DNA of 64,000 nucleotides from Schleiferilactobacillus perolens DSM 12744 (GCF_001435585.1 NZ_AZEC01000001.1:1-64000); one strand, 5' to 3'; shown: positions 6,667 through 17,514, counted from the first letter of the stretch. The notes: generated by a model not told the origin, from the letters alone. Made by a program: numbers and translations.

Positions 6667-8466
6667 ATGATTGGGGAAAAAATTACGGATCGGGAGAGCT
6701 TGCTGGCCTATTTTGACGCATTACTGGCACCGACCAAGAAGTATCGACAAACTGGCAATGGCCGGCTGAATTTAGGCAGTAGTGCGACGCATTATAGCGA
6801 TGATGAAGCCCAGATTGAAGGGTTCTTGCGCCAGCTTTGGGCGGTGGGGCCGCTTTATGGGCAAGGTATATTAACGGATAGTGATTTCAAATACTATCGG
6901 CAGGCCATTTTGGACGGCGTGAATCCGCAGCACCAATATTACTGGGGGCAGATTACCGATTATGATCAACTAATCGTGGAAATGGCCGCGCTGGCGGTGA
7001 CGCTGATTGAGACGAAGGTGCGGTTCTGGGATACTTTGAACAAGCGCCAGCAAAACAATATTTATCATTGGCTGAATCAGGTAAACAGTGTCGGAGTTTG
7101 GGAGAACAATTGGCGGTTTTTCCGAATCTTGGTGAATGTGGCGTTCATCAAATTAGGTCAGCCCGCCGACCACAAACGTTTAGTGGCTGACTTGGAGTTG
7201 ATCGACACCATGGCCTTGCCGGATGGTTGGTACTTTGACGGCAATCCCCGGCAGATGGACTATTACATTCCTTGGGCAATGCATTTTTATGGTCTGCTTT
7301 ATGCCCACTATATGGCAAAAGAAGACCCAGAGCACAGTGCCCAATTCGTGGGGCGGGCCAAGGCGTTTGCTCAGAGCTTCCAGTACTGGTTCGATCGCAA
7401 CGGGGCGGCGGTACCCTTTGGCCGCAGTCTCACGTATCGTTTTGCCCAGGCTGCTTTTTGGTCCGTCTGTGTGTTCACGAATGTAGAGGCGCTGCCATGG
7501 GGGCAAATGAAGAGCCTCATTTTCAACCATCTCAATTATTGGCAGACCCTGCCAATCACGAAGCCGGACGGGGTACTGAGTATCGGCTATGGTTATGAAA
7601 ATCTCTACATGTCTGAACATTATAATGGCCCAGGATCGCCGTACTGGAGTTTCAAAACATTCATTGTTCTGGCGGTACCAGCGGATCATCCGTTCTGGGC
7701 GGCGCCTATGACACAGCCAAAGCGGGCTGCCCGGATTCAGATTGCTCCGGCGAAGATGCTGGTGACCAATCAAGGGGGTACCAACGTGATGCTTTATCCC
7801 AGTGGGCAGTATTCGTCCCAGGCTCACAGTGATGAAAAGTACAGCAAGTTTGTTTATTCTTCACGCTTTGCCTTCAGTGTCGGTACAGGGCGGCACGGTT
7901 TAGAAGATGGCGCCTTCGATAGCGTTTTGGCTGTAGCGGAGGATCAAAGCGATCTATTTGTGGCGAAGGGTAAGAATCTGGCCAGCAAGGTCACGACGGA
8001 CTGGGTGCAGCATACCTGGTCGCCGCTGCCCAATGTGGGGATTGTCAGCACGATCATTCCGCTGGGCGAATGGCATGTTCGGATTCACCAAATTGTGACC
8101 CAGCGGGCGCTGCAAGTGGCTGATGGCGGCTTTAGCAATCTCGTGCCGGACAGTCACGCAGACAGTCATCCCGCATTGGATTATCCCGGTGGCCTGGCCT
8201 TCCAATCTTCCATTGGCACCACCGCGATTGTGAACATGCTGGGCTACAAGAAACTGCAGGCCGTGTTCCCCAGTCCTAATTCCAATCTGGTGTATTCCCA
8301 TACGGTGATTCTCACCACCACCGTGGCATTGTCGCCGGGCACGTATCTATTGATCAGTGCCCATTATGGTGGGACGGATTTGCCGCTGGCAACGCCGGAT
8401 GTGGATTATGATGGTAAGCAAGTGACTGTCGGTTGGGCAGGCAAAGATGTGGTTGTACCGCTGTAA
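6667..8466 (+). CDS. DUF2264-domain protein, paralogue 1
   Basis: 599 residues, apparently cytoplasmic (no signal peptide). The protein is rich in aromatic and helical (alpha/alpha barrel-like) segments such as YYWGQITDYDQLIVEMAAL, NNWRFFRILVNVAF, GWYFDGNPRQMDYYIPWAMH and AVPFGRSLTYRFAQAAFW, which are hallmarks of DUF2264 (about 650-residue family, suspected carbohydrate-active). A closely similar paralogue is encoded at 58365-60194, in a glycan-utilisation operon with GH88 and GH95 enzymes, which suggests action on uronic-acid- or deoxysugar-containing oligosaccharides. This copy stands alone under a cre-regulated promoter and has its own terminator. Enzymatic activity is unproven. Confidence 0.8.
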   Translation: MIGEKITDRESLLAYFDALLAPTKKYRQTGNGRLNLGSSATHYSDDEAQIEGFLRQLWAVGPLYGQGILTDSDFKYYRQAILDGVNPQHQYYWGQITDYDQLIVEMAALAVTLIETKVRFWDTLNKRQQNNIYHWLNQVNSVGVWENNWRFFRILVNVAFIKLGQPADHKRLVADLELIDTMALPDGWYFDGNPRQMDYYIPWAMHFYGLLYAHYMAKEDPEHSAQFVGRAKAFAQSFQYWFDRNGAAVPFGRSLTYRFAQAAFWSVCVFTNVEALPWGQMKSLIFNHLNYWQTLPITKPDGVLSIGYGYENLYMSEHYNGPGSPYWSFKTFIVLAVPADHPFWAAPMTQPKRAARIQIAPAKMLVTNQGGTNVMLYPSGQYSSQAHSDEKYSKFVYSSRFAFSVGTGRHGLEDGAFDSVLAVAEDQSDLFVAKGKNLASKVTTDWVQHTWSPLPNVGIVSTIIPLGEWHVRIHQIVTQRALQVADGGFSNLVPDSHADSHPALDYPGGLAFQSSIGTTAIVNMLGYKKLQAVFPSPNSNLVYSHTVILTTTVALSPGTYLLISAHYGGTDLPLATPDVDYDGKQVTVGWAGKDVVVPL

Positions 8467-8480
8467 CTGACGAGATAGAC

Positions 8481-8515
8481 AAAAACGGACCGTCAATTCC
8501 GACGATCCGTTTTTT
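8481..8515 (+). terminator. Terminator after DUF2264 gene 1 (bidirectional)
   Basis: AAAAACGGACCGTC and GACGATCCGTTTTTT form a stem with flanking A and T runs, so it can serve both this gene and the convergent darT. Confidence 0.8.
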
Positions 8516-8543
8516 GAATGTACGCGTGAACAGATAGTGCTAT

Positions 8544-9608
8544 CTAGAATGGGAGATCATCAGATAATTGTCGAGCAGATTGATAAGAACCACGATAAGC
8601 AATGTGATCGTCGAGTTGAATTTCCACCACGTAAGATTGTTGGTTTTTGGGGAGTTGAATAGTGGTGTGGTTTTTTAGTAGTGCATTCTGTTTTGGCCCA
8701 GGCCACATCGCCGTATGCCCATCTTGAAAAGTAAAATACATTCGATAATTCAAATAATTTTCGCGGGCAGCACCATCAAGTGCGTATATTGTATCAAGGC
8801 CCCAGGAACGTGGGTAAGCTTCGTTTGTACGAGCATCGACATTAATTTCGTTGGCAGTAAGCTGAACTTGATCGATGAAGTTTCTATCCTTGAAAAAGAT
8901 GGTTTCGTCACCAACCCGAATTAGTGAATCAAATTTAAAAACATTTCGGTCGTGCAGTAGTTGAGTCAATGTTTCTCGTTCTGCCTGCGTGCGAACAACG
9001 AGATATTTTAAATCCGTTAGATCCAGTTGATTTGGTATCACTATTTCAGCCTGACGATGATGGATGATATCGCGATTTTCTTGTGGTGTACCGAGTAACG
9101 CTCGATTGTTGAAGATTTTTGCGAAAGGCAATTGTTGAAATTGCTCGGGAGCATGGAAAAAGTCGGCCTCCCCATGTATTGCTAAAGATTGTGCAGTGAA
9201 GAGAGCTTCTGAGCTAGAAAGTAGTGTTGCTAAATCAAAAAGAAAGAAAATCGGAATGGGACAATCAGCATGAAGCTGACTTCGATTAGCCGCAATCTGA
9301 AATCCCTCGTTGTGATATTGTGTTGGTGTTTTAGGACGGAAATATAAGCGAACAAGGTCCTCAATATTGTTATTCGTTCCACCAATCACTTCGCTACTGG
9401 CATTGTCGTTACGCATTTTGTCTGCTTTCTTGGCAAGATTACGTGATAATAAGTAACCATCTGTCAAGATGCTGACCGCGTTGGTAATATCTGTAAAATG
9501 GTATGCAAAACGCGGCCAAAAGTGCTGCAACTTTGAGCTTAATCCAGTATTGATCTCGCCACTAATCATTTTTCGGATAATGAGTGCATATGCATTATTT
9601 TGTGGCAT
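8544..9608 (-). CDS. darT: DarT-like toxin (DUF4433, DNA ADP-ribosyltransferase) with C-terminal extension
   Basis: 354 residues. Residues about 30-230 match the DarT/DUF4433 ADP-ribosyltransferase: RFAYHFTDITNAVSIL with the NAD-contacting His37, the LVRLYFRPKTPTQYHNEGF loop (Arg91), CPIPIFFLF, and RQAEIVIPNQLDL with Glu188 as candidate catalytic glutamate. DarT proteins use NAD to modify bases in single-stranded DNA and block replication. Typical DarT is about 210 residues; here about 120 extra residues (KDRNFIDQV to the end, including FQDGHTAMWPG) form an unrecognised C-terminal domain. The start overlaps the 3' end of the macrodomain gene by 14 nt, and GAGAG precedes it. The gene is visibly AT-richer than its surroundings. 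Confidence 0.8.
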   Translation of the reverse strand: MPQNNAYALIIRKMISGEINTGLSSKLQHFWPRFAYHFTDITNAVSILTDGYLLSRNLAKKADKMRNDNASSEVIGGTNNNIEDLVRLYFRPKTPTQYHNEGFQIAANRSQLHADCPIPIFFLFDLATLLSSSEALFTAQSLAIHGEADFFHAPEQFQQLPFAKIFNNRALLGTPQENRDIIHHRQAEIVIPNQLDLTDLKYLVVRTQAERETLTQLLHDRNVFKFDSLIRVGDETIFFKDRNFIDQVQLTANEINVDARTNEAYPRSWGLDTIYALDGAARENYLNYRMYFTFQDGHTAMWPGPKQNALLKNHTTIQLPKNQQSYVVEIQLDDHIAYRGSYQSARQLSDDLPF

Positions 9609-10539
9609 AAGTTACTCTCTCATTGGTCTGTTTACTAGTGTCTTGTTGATTGGGTAATTGATCTCGTCGTAATGAGATAGCGTTCAACTTGGAATGATTT
9701 ACGCCAACAGATATGCACTTTACATATGGGACTTGAGCTAACAGTGAAAAGAAGAAGTCGCTTTCCGACCCTTGTTGTAACGGTTCAGGCAAATCCATTG
9801 CTGTGACAACACCCTGGTCGCGAAGACGAGTCCACAAGTCAGCAATGTCTGATTGTGAGACTGCATATATTTGGCCACTAACATCAGTGATTTTCATAAA
9901 AACAGCTGAGGTGCCATCATTGGTCTCACTGGTGAACTCATTTTCCATTTGAATACGATGGCTGCGATATTCAAAAGTCGGTTGTTTCCATGCATTGATT
10001 AAGTCGTCTTTGAATTCTTCAACGCTTAGTGCACTTGGGTCGCTATCCAACCATTGCCGCATTTCGGAAATATTTGCATATTCTGGCTTCGAATTTTCCC
10101 CTTCATACAAATGGATGTAAACGGGGATAGGCAAATGCGCCAAATATTTCTCCATTAATGGCTTAACAGTTTTCTCCCAGTCTAAACCGCCATTGCCCAC
10201 GCCGAGTTGGGGAAAAGAAATGGATGTAATACCCCTTTCTTGGTACGAAGCCACAAACTTCTGTAAACCAGCTTCGATGTATTCAGCTTTTGACCTGTTT
10301 CGCCAGTTCACTTTTGTTGGGAAGTTAAGAATCCATTTCCCGGACGTTTTGTACAACCAGAGCTTCCCCACCGTAAGTTGTCCTTGCTCGCAGAAGCGGC
10401 GATACTCTTTGAACATATCTGGGTAAAGTTTCTTGAAAGTGAGTGCGATGCCTTTTCCCATGACACCCACAGTGTTTACGGTATTCACAAGAACTTGTGC
10501 TGGACTGTCGAATAGATTCATAGTGACATACATGAGCAT
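9595..10539 (-). CDS. darG: DarG-like antitoxin (macrodomain plus C-terminal neutralising domain)
   Basis: 314 residues from the ATG at 10539, 8 nt after AGGAGG; an upstream in-frame GTG overlaps the ribosome binding site and is unlikely. The N-terminal macrodomain shows NTVNTVGVMGKGIAL (about 19-33), FPTKVNW with Lys76, and FPQLGVGNGGLDW (109-121), the signature of the DarG-type macrodomains that remove ADP-ribose from DNA. Residues 155-314 form a second domain with YAVSQSDIADLWTRLRDQGV, probably the part that binds the toxin directly. It is first in the operon, with darT translationally coupled behind it. Confidence 0.8.
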   Translation of the reverse strand: MLMYVTMNLFDSPAQVLVNTVNTVGVMGKGIALTFKKLYPDMFKEYRRFCEQGQLTVGKLWLYKTSGKWILNFPTKVNWRNRSKAEYIEAGLQKFVASYQERGITSISFPQLGVGNGGLDWEKTVKPLMEKYLAHLPIPVYIHLYEGENSKPEYANISEMRQWLDSDPSALSVEEFKDDLINAWKQPTFEYRSHRIQMENEFTSETNDGTSAVFMKITDVSGQIYAVSQSDIADLWTRLRDQGVVTAMDLPEPLQQGSESDFFFSLLAQVPYVKCISVGVNHSKLNAISLRRDQLPNQQDTSKQTNERVTYATK

Positions 10540-10636
10540 AGCAAACACCTCCTATTAGCACTCTGCAGCAAATGAATCTGTAAAACAATTTTAGCACAGT
10601 CCGCAAGAAGTTACTGGGATGGTGATTATCAGATGA

Positions 10637-10840
10637 ATCCAGATAGGTATTCCTCACTTTGCGATCATTGAATTGGTGGGTGCCTCATTGATCGCGCTAC
10701 CGGGATCGACATTCATCGTCGGCCAACTCGAGCAGGGCAGTGCGTCCGTGGCGATGGCTTTAGTTTGTATAGTGATCACCACGAGGTTGTTGGGTATATT
10801 GAACAGACTTACAGAAAAGGCGGCGCTGACGGTGGAGTAA
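10637..10840 (+). pseudogene. Remnant of an ABC exporter transmembrane domain
   Basis: A 67-residue open frame with no start codon or ribosome binding site ends at TAA 10838-10840. The stretch IELVGASLIALPGSTFIVGQ followed by LVCIVITTRLLGILNRLTE resembles the fifth and sixth membrane helices of ABC exporters of the CydC/MsbA type. It is therefore read as a decayed fragment. The match is by eye only. It lies immediately upstream of the DarTG operon in a 380-nt stretch that otherwise holds only the darG promoter region. Confidence 0.4.
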
Positions 10841-10919
10841 TGGTGAGCATGGTTGGCAATGATCCCGTATGGATTGTGCTACACTACACTCACAATCATT
10901 GCTAAAGCGGGGAATTATC

Positions 10920-11111
10920 ATGCTGAAAACCATTCTGTCCGGCCTGACCTTTGTCGTCCTTTTCCTCATATTCTATTTGGTGCTTTGTGTCCTCATCGCT
11001 GGTGTCGCTACGATTATCAATCACTTTCGCAAGAAACCGGGTAAAGATGTCTTCTGGCGGACCTTCTTGGACATGTTTCTCAATATTCTTGACCCGTTAA
11101 ATTGGTTCTAG
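10920..11111 (+). CDS. Small one-TM membrane protein, unknown function
   Basis: 63 residues from ATG 10920, preceded by GCGGGGA. A single strong hydrophobic helix (ILSGLTFVVLFLIFYLVLCV, about 4-30) is followed by a basic NHFRKKPGKD segment and an amphipathic tail FWRTFLDMFLNILDPLNWF. Its stop codon overlaps, convergently, the stop of the next gene by 4 nt. No family was recognised. Confidence 0.55.
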   Translation: MLKTILSGLTFVVLFLIFYLVLCVLIAGVATIINHFRKKPGKDVFWRTFLDMFLNILDPLNWF

Positions 11112-12541
11112 TGGATAGCGAACCAGTTGGTGCCATCAAAGTGGTCGACAATATTCGCTAACCGACCGCCATCCCCATTCCGGGCGGCTAACCGTACACC
11201 GATCTGGGCCGGCGGGTCGCCGGGGATCATTGGGATCATGGCGGCGACATCAATCCCAGCCTGCAGGTCATCGGGGGCTAGCGTGGTGCGCCCTAAAACC
11301 TGTTCGTTTGTATCAACGACCAACAGCTCGACAGTCGCCAGACCCAGCGGCGCTGCAAATCCATAATTATGCAAGGTCACCTGCACCGGACTGGCAAATA
11401 CGTCCGGTTCCCAGGTGATTTTTTTGACCTGCAGACGATAACCGAGATAATCTCGAATATAGTCAAAGACAGTCCGTTGCAGGGGCTGACCTTGGGCATC
11501 TTTAAACCATGCCGGCTGAAATGGCCAGTGGCGTGCGGTCAAGGTTTCCGCATCAATCGGTTCATACTGCCAAGCCAGCATTGACGTTGTGGTCGGTATG
11601 CCAGGGTAGTCTTTGACCCCCTGATTGTGCAGTTCGTTTTCGAGTTCTTGGGCAGAAAACGAACCGCTCTGGGCCTCCAAATAATTGTGCGCCAAACTCA
11701 GTGACGTAAAGTGGCTGTCAATCAACCGCTGGATAAAGGGCTGGCTGGCAATAGTCGGAGTTTTCAAATAAATCGGATTCGCCCAAAACCAAATCATCTC
11801 GCCGTCCTGCAAGATATGGGCGGTGTCCCGCAGATACTGCTGGTAGGCGACAGCATGGTCGTTGTCTTCCCCCGTGTTCCATTCGTGAGGTACACCAATC
11901 AAGAAATCATCGTGGAAACCCAGCCGGGACTGATCAACGGCACTCAACGCGGGGGCGTTTTTGGTTTTTATATCGTACATACGCAGTTGCACTTGAATCT
12001 CTTCAGGTACGCTCCGCAATAAGGTGCGTAAAATCACAGTTTCGTCCGTCCGCTGGCGGGCATCGCCATGCCATTCGCCCCAGGGTCCAATAAATCCTGC
12101 CTGGACCGCGTGAATTGTGCCGGCAAACTGGTGAAAAAGACGGCTGAGTTGTTGGATATGTTGGATGATTTGCGGCAATTTTGGCTCTTGCCGCAAAGGG
12201 TGGGCATCGTCCCAAATATAAGCGAACCGTAGCAAGACTTTCATATGCGCGGCCGCCACCATCTCCAGATAGCGGGTCATATTGGCAAACGCAATCTGAT
12301 CCAATGGTCGTGCCTTGTAATCGGTCAAATAGAAATACGTCTGGGCTAAGGTGGGCCGATCAGTTTGATGCAACGCCAATGCTTGATGAAAGGCGGCAAA
12401 AGCATCCATGTCGGCCGACTGGTACATCCCTTGACCGGTGGCCACATTTAAGTACGTTTCCAGCCGCAAACCGCGGTCGGGATTGGCCAGTAATTGTTCT
12501 GTATCGCTACCGGGCAGTGCTGGGGGCATCATCGTAAGCAT
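11108..12541 (-). CDS. DUF4874/DUF4832 domain protein, putative glycoside hydrolase-like
   Basis: 477 residues. The start segment LLANPDRGLRLETYL and the following TLAQTYFYLTDYK and FAYIWDD segments match the N-terminal DUF4874 domain (TIM-barrel-like), and AGFIGPWGEWHGD through the C-terminal beta-rich portion (about 370-477) matches DUF4832. Proteins of this architecture are often secreted and thought to act on polysaccharides, but no signal peptide is seen here. GAAGG precedes the ATG at 12541. It is divergent from an amidohydrolase gene with only 70 bp between, so the two may be co-regulated. Confidence 0.7.
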   Translation of the reverse strand: MLTMMPPALPGSDTEQLLANPDRGLRLETYLNVATGQGMYQSADMDAFAAFHQALALHQTDRPTLAQTYFYLTDYKARPLDQIAFANMTRYLEMVAAAHMKVLLRFAYIWDDAHPLRQEPKLPQIIQHIQQLSRLFHQFAGTIHAVQAGFIGPWGEWHGDARQRTDETVILRTLLRSVPEEIQVQLRMYDIKTKNAPALSAVDQSRLGFHDDFLIGVPHEWNTGEDNDHAVAYQQYLRDTAHILQDGEMIWFWANPIYLKTPTIASQPFIQRLIDSHFTSLSLAHNYLEAQSGSFSAQELENELHNQGVKDYPGIPTTTSMLAWQYEPIDAETLTARHWPFQPAWFKDAQGQPLQRTVFDYIRDYLGYRLQVKKITWEPDVFASPVQVTLHNYGFAAPLGLATVELLVVDTNEQVLGRTTLAPDDLQAGIDVAAMIPMIPGDPPAQIGVRLAARNGDGGRLANIVDHFDGTNWFAIH

Positions 12542-12611
12542 AATGAACCTTCTTTCACACTACATTTTTATCACATTTTTTTGCTATGGTGGGCCGTGAA
12601 GGGATGAGAAA

Positions 12612-13634
12612 ATGATTATTGATTGTCACGTGCATATGTTACCGCAGCCATTGAACACGCGGTATTTAACACATTTAGCAACAACGCATGATATGCGCTT
12701 TGGTCCGGCATATTTGTGGAATGATCCCGCCTTTGAATCGCTGGAGCAGCAGCAACAAGCATTGGCTGCGTACCATATTGACCGAGCACTAATTACCTAT
12801 TCTGCTAACATGCCGTTAATTTTGCGAGTATCTGCCAACCACTTTCGCAATTTGGATGAAGAAATCACTTGGGTCAACGAGCAGATGGCGATTGTTGATG
12901 AAAAAAGCGGTGGTCAAATTCAACCCTTGGCCTACATCGACCCCACTTGTGCTGGAGCGCCCGCTGCAGTGACTCATGCGGTGCAGGATTTGCATATGCC
13001 TGCAGTGACGACATTGACGGATTATATGGTGGAGGGCAAACGCGTCTATTTAGACGACCCGGCTTTGCGCCCATTTTGGAAAAAAGTAAACCAATTGCGT
13101 GTCCCCGTCTTTATTCATTTTGCTTCCAATGTGGCCTTGCAGGAAACTGGCACGCCCACGACTGGATTTATGAGTGGAGAGCAAATTAAAGCGGGCTTGG
13201 GCCAGTTGGTGGAAGATACATTGGCGCTCTTGCGCATAGTGTTTAGCGGTGTGTTGGCCGAATTCCCCCATGTAAGGATTGTCTTAGGTCAACTGGGTGG
13301 GGTATTGCCATTCATTCTAACTCGCCAGGAAATGCTGTACCAAATGTATGCCAATGGTTTGCCTGCCAATCAACGACCGGTACCGCTGTATCGCCTGGCA
13401 GATTACTTACCGCAAATTTATGTGGACACCCATTCCATGAGTGCCGCAGAAATCACCTTAGCTGTTCAGATGCTGGGTGCGGACCATGTTGTGTTTGGCA
13501 GCGACTATCCGATTACACCGGCCCGATTTGGGCGAGGAAATGAGCTGGCAGCGATTCAGACACTTGATTCAGATGTTCAAAACCAGATCCGGTATCAAAC
13601 TGTGATGGATTTACTACCCATGTTGAAAAAATAA
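12612..13634 (+). CDS. Amidohydrolase family 2 (metal-dependent TIM-barrel hydrolase)
   Basis: 340 residues. The metal-binding HxH motif is at the start (IIDCHVHMLP), a further His in VPVFIHFA (about 181-188), LGQLGGVLPF on the next strand, and the catalytic Asp in VFGSDYPITP near residue 298. These match the amidohydrolase-2 group that includes ACMSD-type decarboxylases and lactone hydrolases. AAGGGATGAGAAA precedes the ATG. The substrate is unknown. The gene is convergent with glpK, and a parS-like palindrome lies between them. Confidence 0.8.
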   Translation: MIIDCHVHMLPQPLNTRYLTHLATTHDMRFGPAYLWNDPAFESLEQQQQALAAYHIDRALITYSANMPLILRVSANHFRNLDEEITWVNEQMAIVDEKSGGQIQPLAYIDPTCAGAPAAVTHAVQDLHMPAVTTLTDYMVEGKRVYLDDPALRPFWKKVNQLRVPVFIHFASNVALQETGTPTTGFMSGEQIKAGLGQLVEDTLALLRIVFSGVLAEFPHVRIVLGQLGGVLPFILTRQEMLYQMYANGLPANQRPVPLYRLADYLPQIYVDTHSMSAAEITLAVQMLGADHVVFGSDYPITPARFGRGNELAAIQTLDSDVQNQIRYQTVMDLLPMLKK

Positions 13635-13645
13635 TGGATCAGTCA

Positions 13646-15200
<1,555 letters not shown>

Positions 15201-15213
15201 TTACTTGGTTTCG

Positions 15214-15242
15214 ATTACACCATGGTACACCCAAGCATTCAA
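15214..15242 (-). promoter_or_regulatory. glpK promoter
   Basis: On the minus strand TTGAAT (15242-15237), 17-nt spacer and TGTAAT (15219-15214), about 30 nt before the glpK ribosome binding site. Confidence 0.5.
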
Positions 15243-15316
15243 GAGGGCCAAGCAATGACGAATAATGTTAAGCACAAAATACTTAAATTTGTGCGTAAAA
15301 AACTTAGATAAATCGC

Positions 15317-15345
15317 TTTCGCTAAAAATGTAAGCGCTGTATGAT
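15317..15345 (+). promoter_or_regulatory. cre-controlled promoter of the GH18 gene
   Basis: TTTCGC (15317-15322), 17-nt spacer and TATGAT (15340-15345). The cre-like TGTAAGCGCTGTAT (15329-15342) lies between and over the two boxes, so CcpA binding should block polymerase. A second cre-like sequence reads on the opposite strand around 15308-15322 and could act on glpK. Confidence 0.55.
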
Positions 15346-15457
15346 AATTGTTGTACCAGTCTGTTTAAAAGCAGAGCGGGGAGGCGGTAACTGGCGCAAG
15401 GGGATTGGTACATTGGGAGAATTTCTCTGTTTCAAAAAAGAATGGAGGAAAGAAAAA

Positions 15458-17416
15458 ATGAAGAAATTGTTTAAGGCGGGCTTAGCATTGGCTGCTGCAG
15501 CAGGGCTGTTGGCGTTAATGCTGGCCGGTCACGGCGGTACGGTGCGTGCTGCAGACACAGCGCAAGAACCACAGTTTATGGTGTACTATCGGGCTTGGCG
15601 CGACAAGACCATGGCCGGTGTGAATACTTCTTTACCAGACAAAAATACTATTGCCATGACCGATTTGCCCACTGGTATTGATATTGTCAATGTATTCAGT
15701 TACGTGCCGGCCGGTCAAGAGAAGCAGGCACAATTATTCTTTGATACGTTGAAATCCACATATGTGCCGCAGATGCATGCGCGGGGTGTGAAACTAGTCC
15801 GGGCGCTTGATTATGGGACGTTGCTCAAGATCACTGAAAAATATGGTAACGATCCGACGCCGGCACAATTTGATGCCTATGCTAAGGACCTTTTGCAAGA
15901 CTTATCCGGTCAATGGGGCTTAGACGGTTTGGATATCGACATGGAAACCAAACCCACGGCGGCGCAAGTGAAGATTTCTGACGGTGTGGTGAACGCCTTG
16001 GCAAAATATATTGGACCGAAATCGGGGAATGCTTCGACTCGGTTTATATACGATACCAATGGGTCCAATGTAGATCCTTTCAAGAATGTGAAGGATGCAT
16101 TCAATCTGCTTGGCTATCAGCAATACGGTTCCGATTCTAAACGCACCGCCAAAGCAGTGGCGGACTACCAGAATGTCGGTTTCCCGAAAAATCAATTCCT
16201 AGCGGGACTGACTTTCCCAGAAGAACAGGATGAAAATAACCGCTGGTACGATACGGATCCGATTTATACCAATAGTCATATTTATGATATTGCCAAGTAT
16301 GTCCGGGAAAATCAGTTAGCCGGGATGTTCTTATACGCAGTGGATCGCGATGGGCGCAACTATAAAGAAGACTTGAATCGCATCGTACCGACCAGTTTTG
16401 CTTGGACTAAAGCGGCCATTGAAGAAGTGAAAGGAATTTCAGTGACTGAAGCGAAAGCCATTGCGAATTTCTATTTGGCCCAAAACAAGAGCAAGTGGAC
16501 GGCTGATCAGGTCAAGACGGCCCAGGACACCATCAACAAAGGCACCAACATTTATGATGTGAACAAAGCCTTCTTGAATGATGATTATACGTTGGCTCTG
16601 AGTCCAACTTTTGATCCATTGGCTGTGAAGAATCAAATGGAAACAACAAAGCCTGAGTACACCGACATCAATGAAATCATTTATGTCCAAACTACCAAGG
16701 CTAGCCAGTACGCTTATACTGACCAGTTCAGAGAAGATGGCACACTTGCTGGTTTAACGCTGGGTTCTGCCTGGCGCACCGCCCGCAAAGCAGTCACCGC
16801 CAGCGGCGACACCTATTACCAAGTTGGCGCCAATGGCTGGTTGAAAGCCAGTGATGTCACCTTGACCCGGGTCATTGATGAAACCGGTGTTGTTCAAGTC
16901 ACTAATGATCAAGGTGCCGCCACCGTCGATCACCTGACCAATGGCCAAAAGGTGCAAACTCTCAAGAACGGCACCACCTGGCGTTATACCGCTCGGGCTG
17001 GTGACTACTATCTGGTCGCAGATCGGCAATGGGTCAACACCAACGACGTGACGGTCACGCCAGCACCGGCTTCCGGCATCTTCAAAGCCGGCAGCAAGGG
17101 TGCTGCACTGTACAATGGGACTGGCGAAAAACAAAGCCGCTCATTAGCCGCAAAAACTGAGTGGCGCATCACGGGTGTGAAATGGATTAGCGGCCATGCG
17201 TATTACCAAGTGGCTAAAGACCTATACGTGCAAGCACCAGACGGTGTGATTGCTTACAATGTTGGCAAACAAGCGGTCCAGTTGTATGACAATCAGGGTA
17301 ATACCGTGAAAGCGGTCCTGGGGGCCCATACCAGCTGGCGGGTGACCAGTACAGTGTCGCGTCAAGGACATCTGTATTATCAAGTCGCCACCAACCGCTT
17401 TGTCCGCATCTATTAG
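15458..17416 (+). CDS. Secreted GH18 endo-beta-N-acetylglucosaminidase-like protein with wall-binding repeats
   Basis: 652 residues from ATG 15458 (GGAGG 9 nt upstream; the longer frame to 15341 lacks a site). Residues 1-31 form a signal peptide. The GH18 domain (about 38-360) has the catalytic DxxDxDxE motif as DGLDIDME at 156-163 with Glu163 the acid/base, YYRAW at strand 1, and FLAGLTFPEE later, resembling EndoS/EndoF-like enzymes that release N-glycans. After a helical linker, four repeats of about 60-70 residues share a W-R core followed by a YYQV-type strand and resemble SLAP-type cell-wall-binding modules. The enzyme is therefore probably exported and wall-associated. Catabolite repression is likely from the cre site. 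Confidence 0.8.
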   Translation: MKKLFKAGLALAAAAGLLALMLAGHGGTVRAADTAQEPQFMVYYRAWRDKTMAGVNTSLPDKNTIAMTDLPTGIDIVNVFSYVPAGQEKQAQLFFDTLKSTYVPQMHARGVKLVRALDYGTLLKITEKYGNDPTPAQFDAYAKDLLQDLSGQWGLDGLDIDMETKPTAAQVKISDGVVNALAKYIGPKSGNASTRFIYDTNGSNVDPFKNVKDAFNLLGYQQYGSDSKRTAKAVADYQNVGFPKNQFLAGLTFPEEQDENNRWYDTDPIYTNSHIYDIAKYVRENQLAGMFLYAVDRDGRNYKEDLNRIVPTSFAWTKAAIEEVKGISVTEAKAIANFYLAQNKSKWTADQVKTAQDTINKGTNIYDVNKAFLNDDYTLALSPTFDPLAVKNQMETTKPEYTDINEIIYVQTTKASQYAYTDQFREDGTLAGLTLGSAWRTARKAVTASGDTYYQVGANGWLKASDVTLTRVIDETGVVQVTNDQGAATVDHLTNGQKVQTLKNGTTWRYTARAGDYYLVADRQWVNTNDVTVTPAPASGIFKAGSKGAALYNGTGEKQSRSLAAKTEWRITGVKWISGHAYYQVAKDLYVQAPDGVIAYNVGKQAVQLYDNQGNTVKAVLGAHTSWRVTSTVSRQGHLYYQVATNRFVRIY

Positions 17417-17470
17417 ACCAAAGTATCGTAGTTTAAAATAAAAAACGGGTCTACTGATTGTTGACACACA

Positions 17471-17514
17471 AAAAGAAGCTTTCAATGGGTTAGTTCCTAC
17501 TGGAAGCTTCTTTT
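17471..17514. terminator. Bidirectional terminator between convergent surface-protein genes
   Basis: AAAAGAAGCTTTC and GGAAGCTTCTTTT pair around a loop, giving A and T runs on both sides. It serves the GH18 gene and the convergent gene at 17531. Confidence 0.85.

Noticed and set aside
7180-7827. 215-codon minus-strand frame inside the DUF2264 gene
   Set aside because: Antisense shadow; the plus-strand frame is conserved in a paralogue at 58365-60194.
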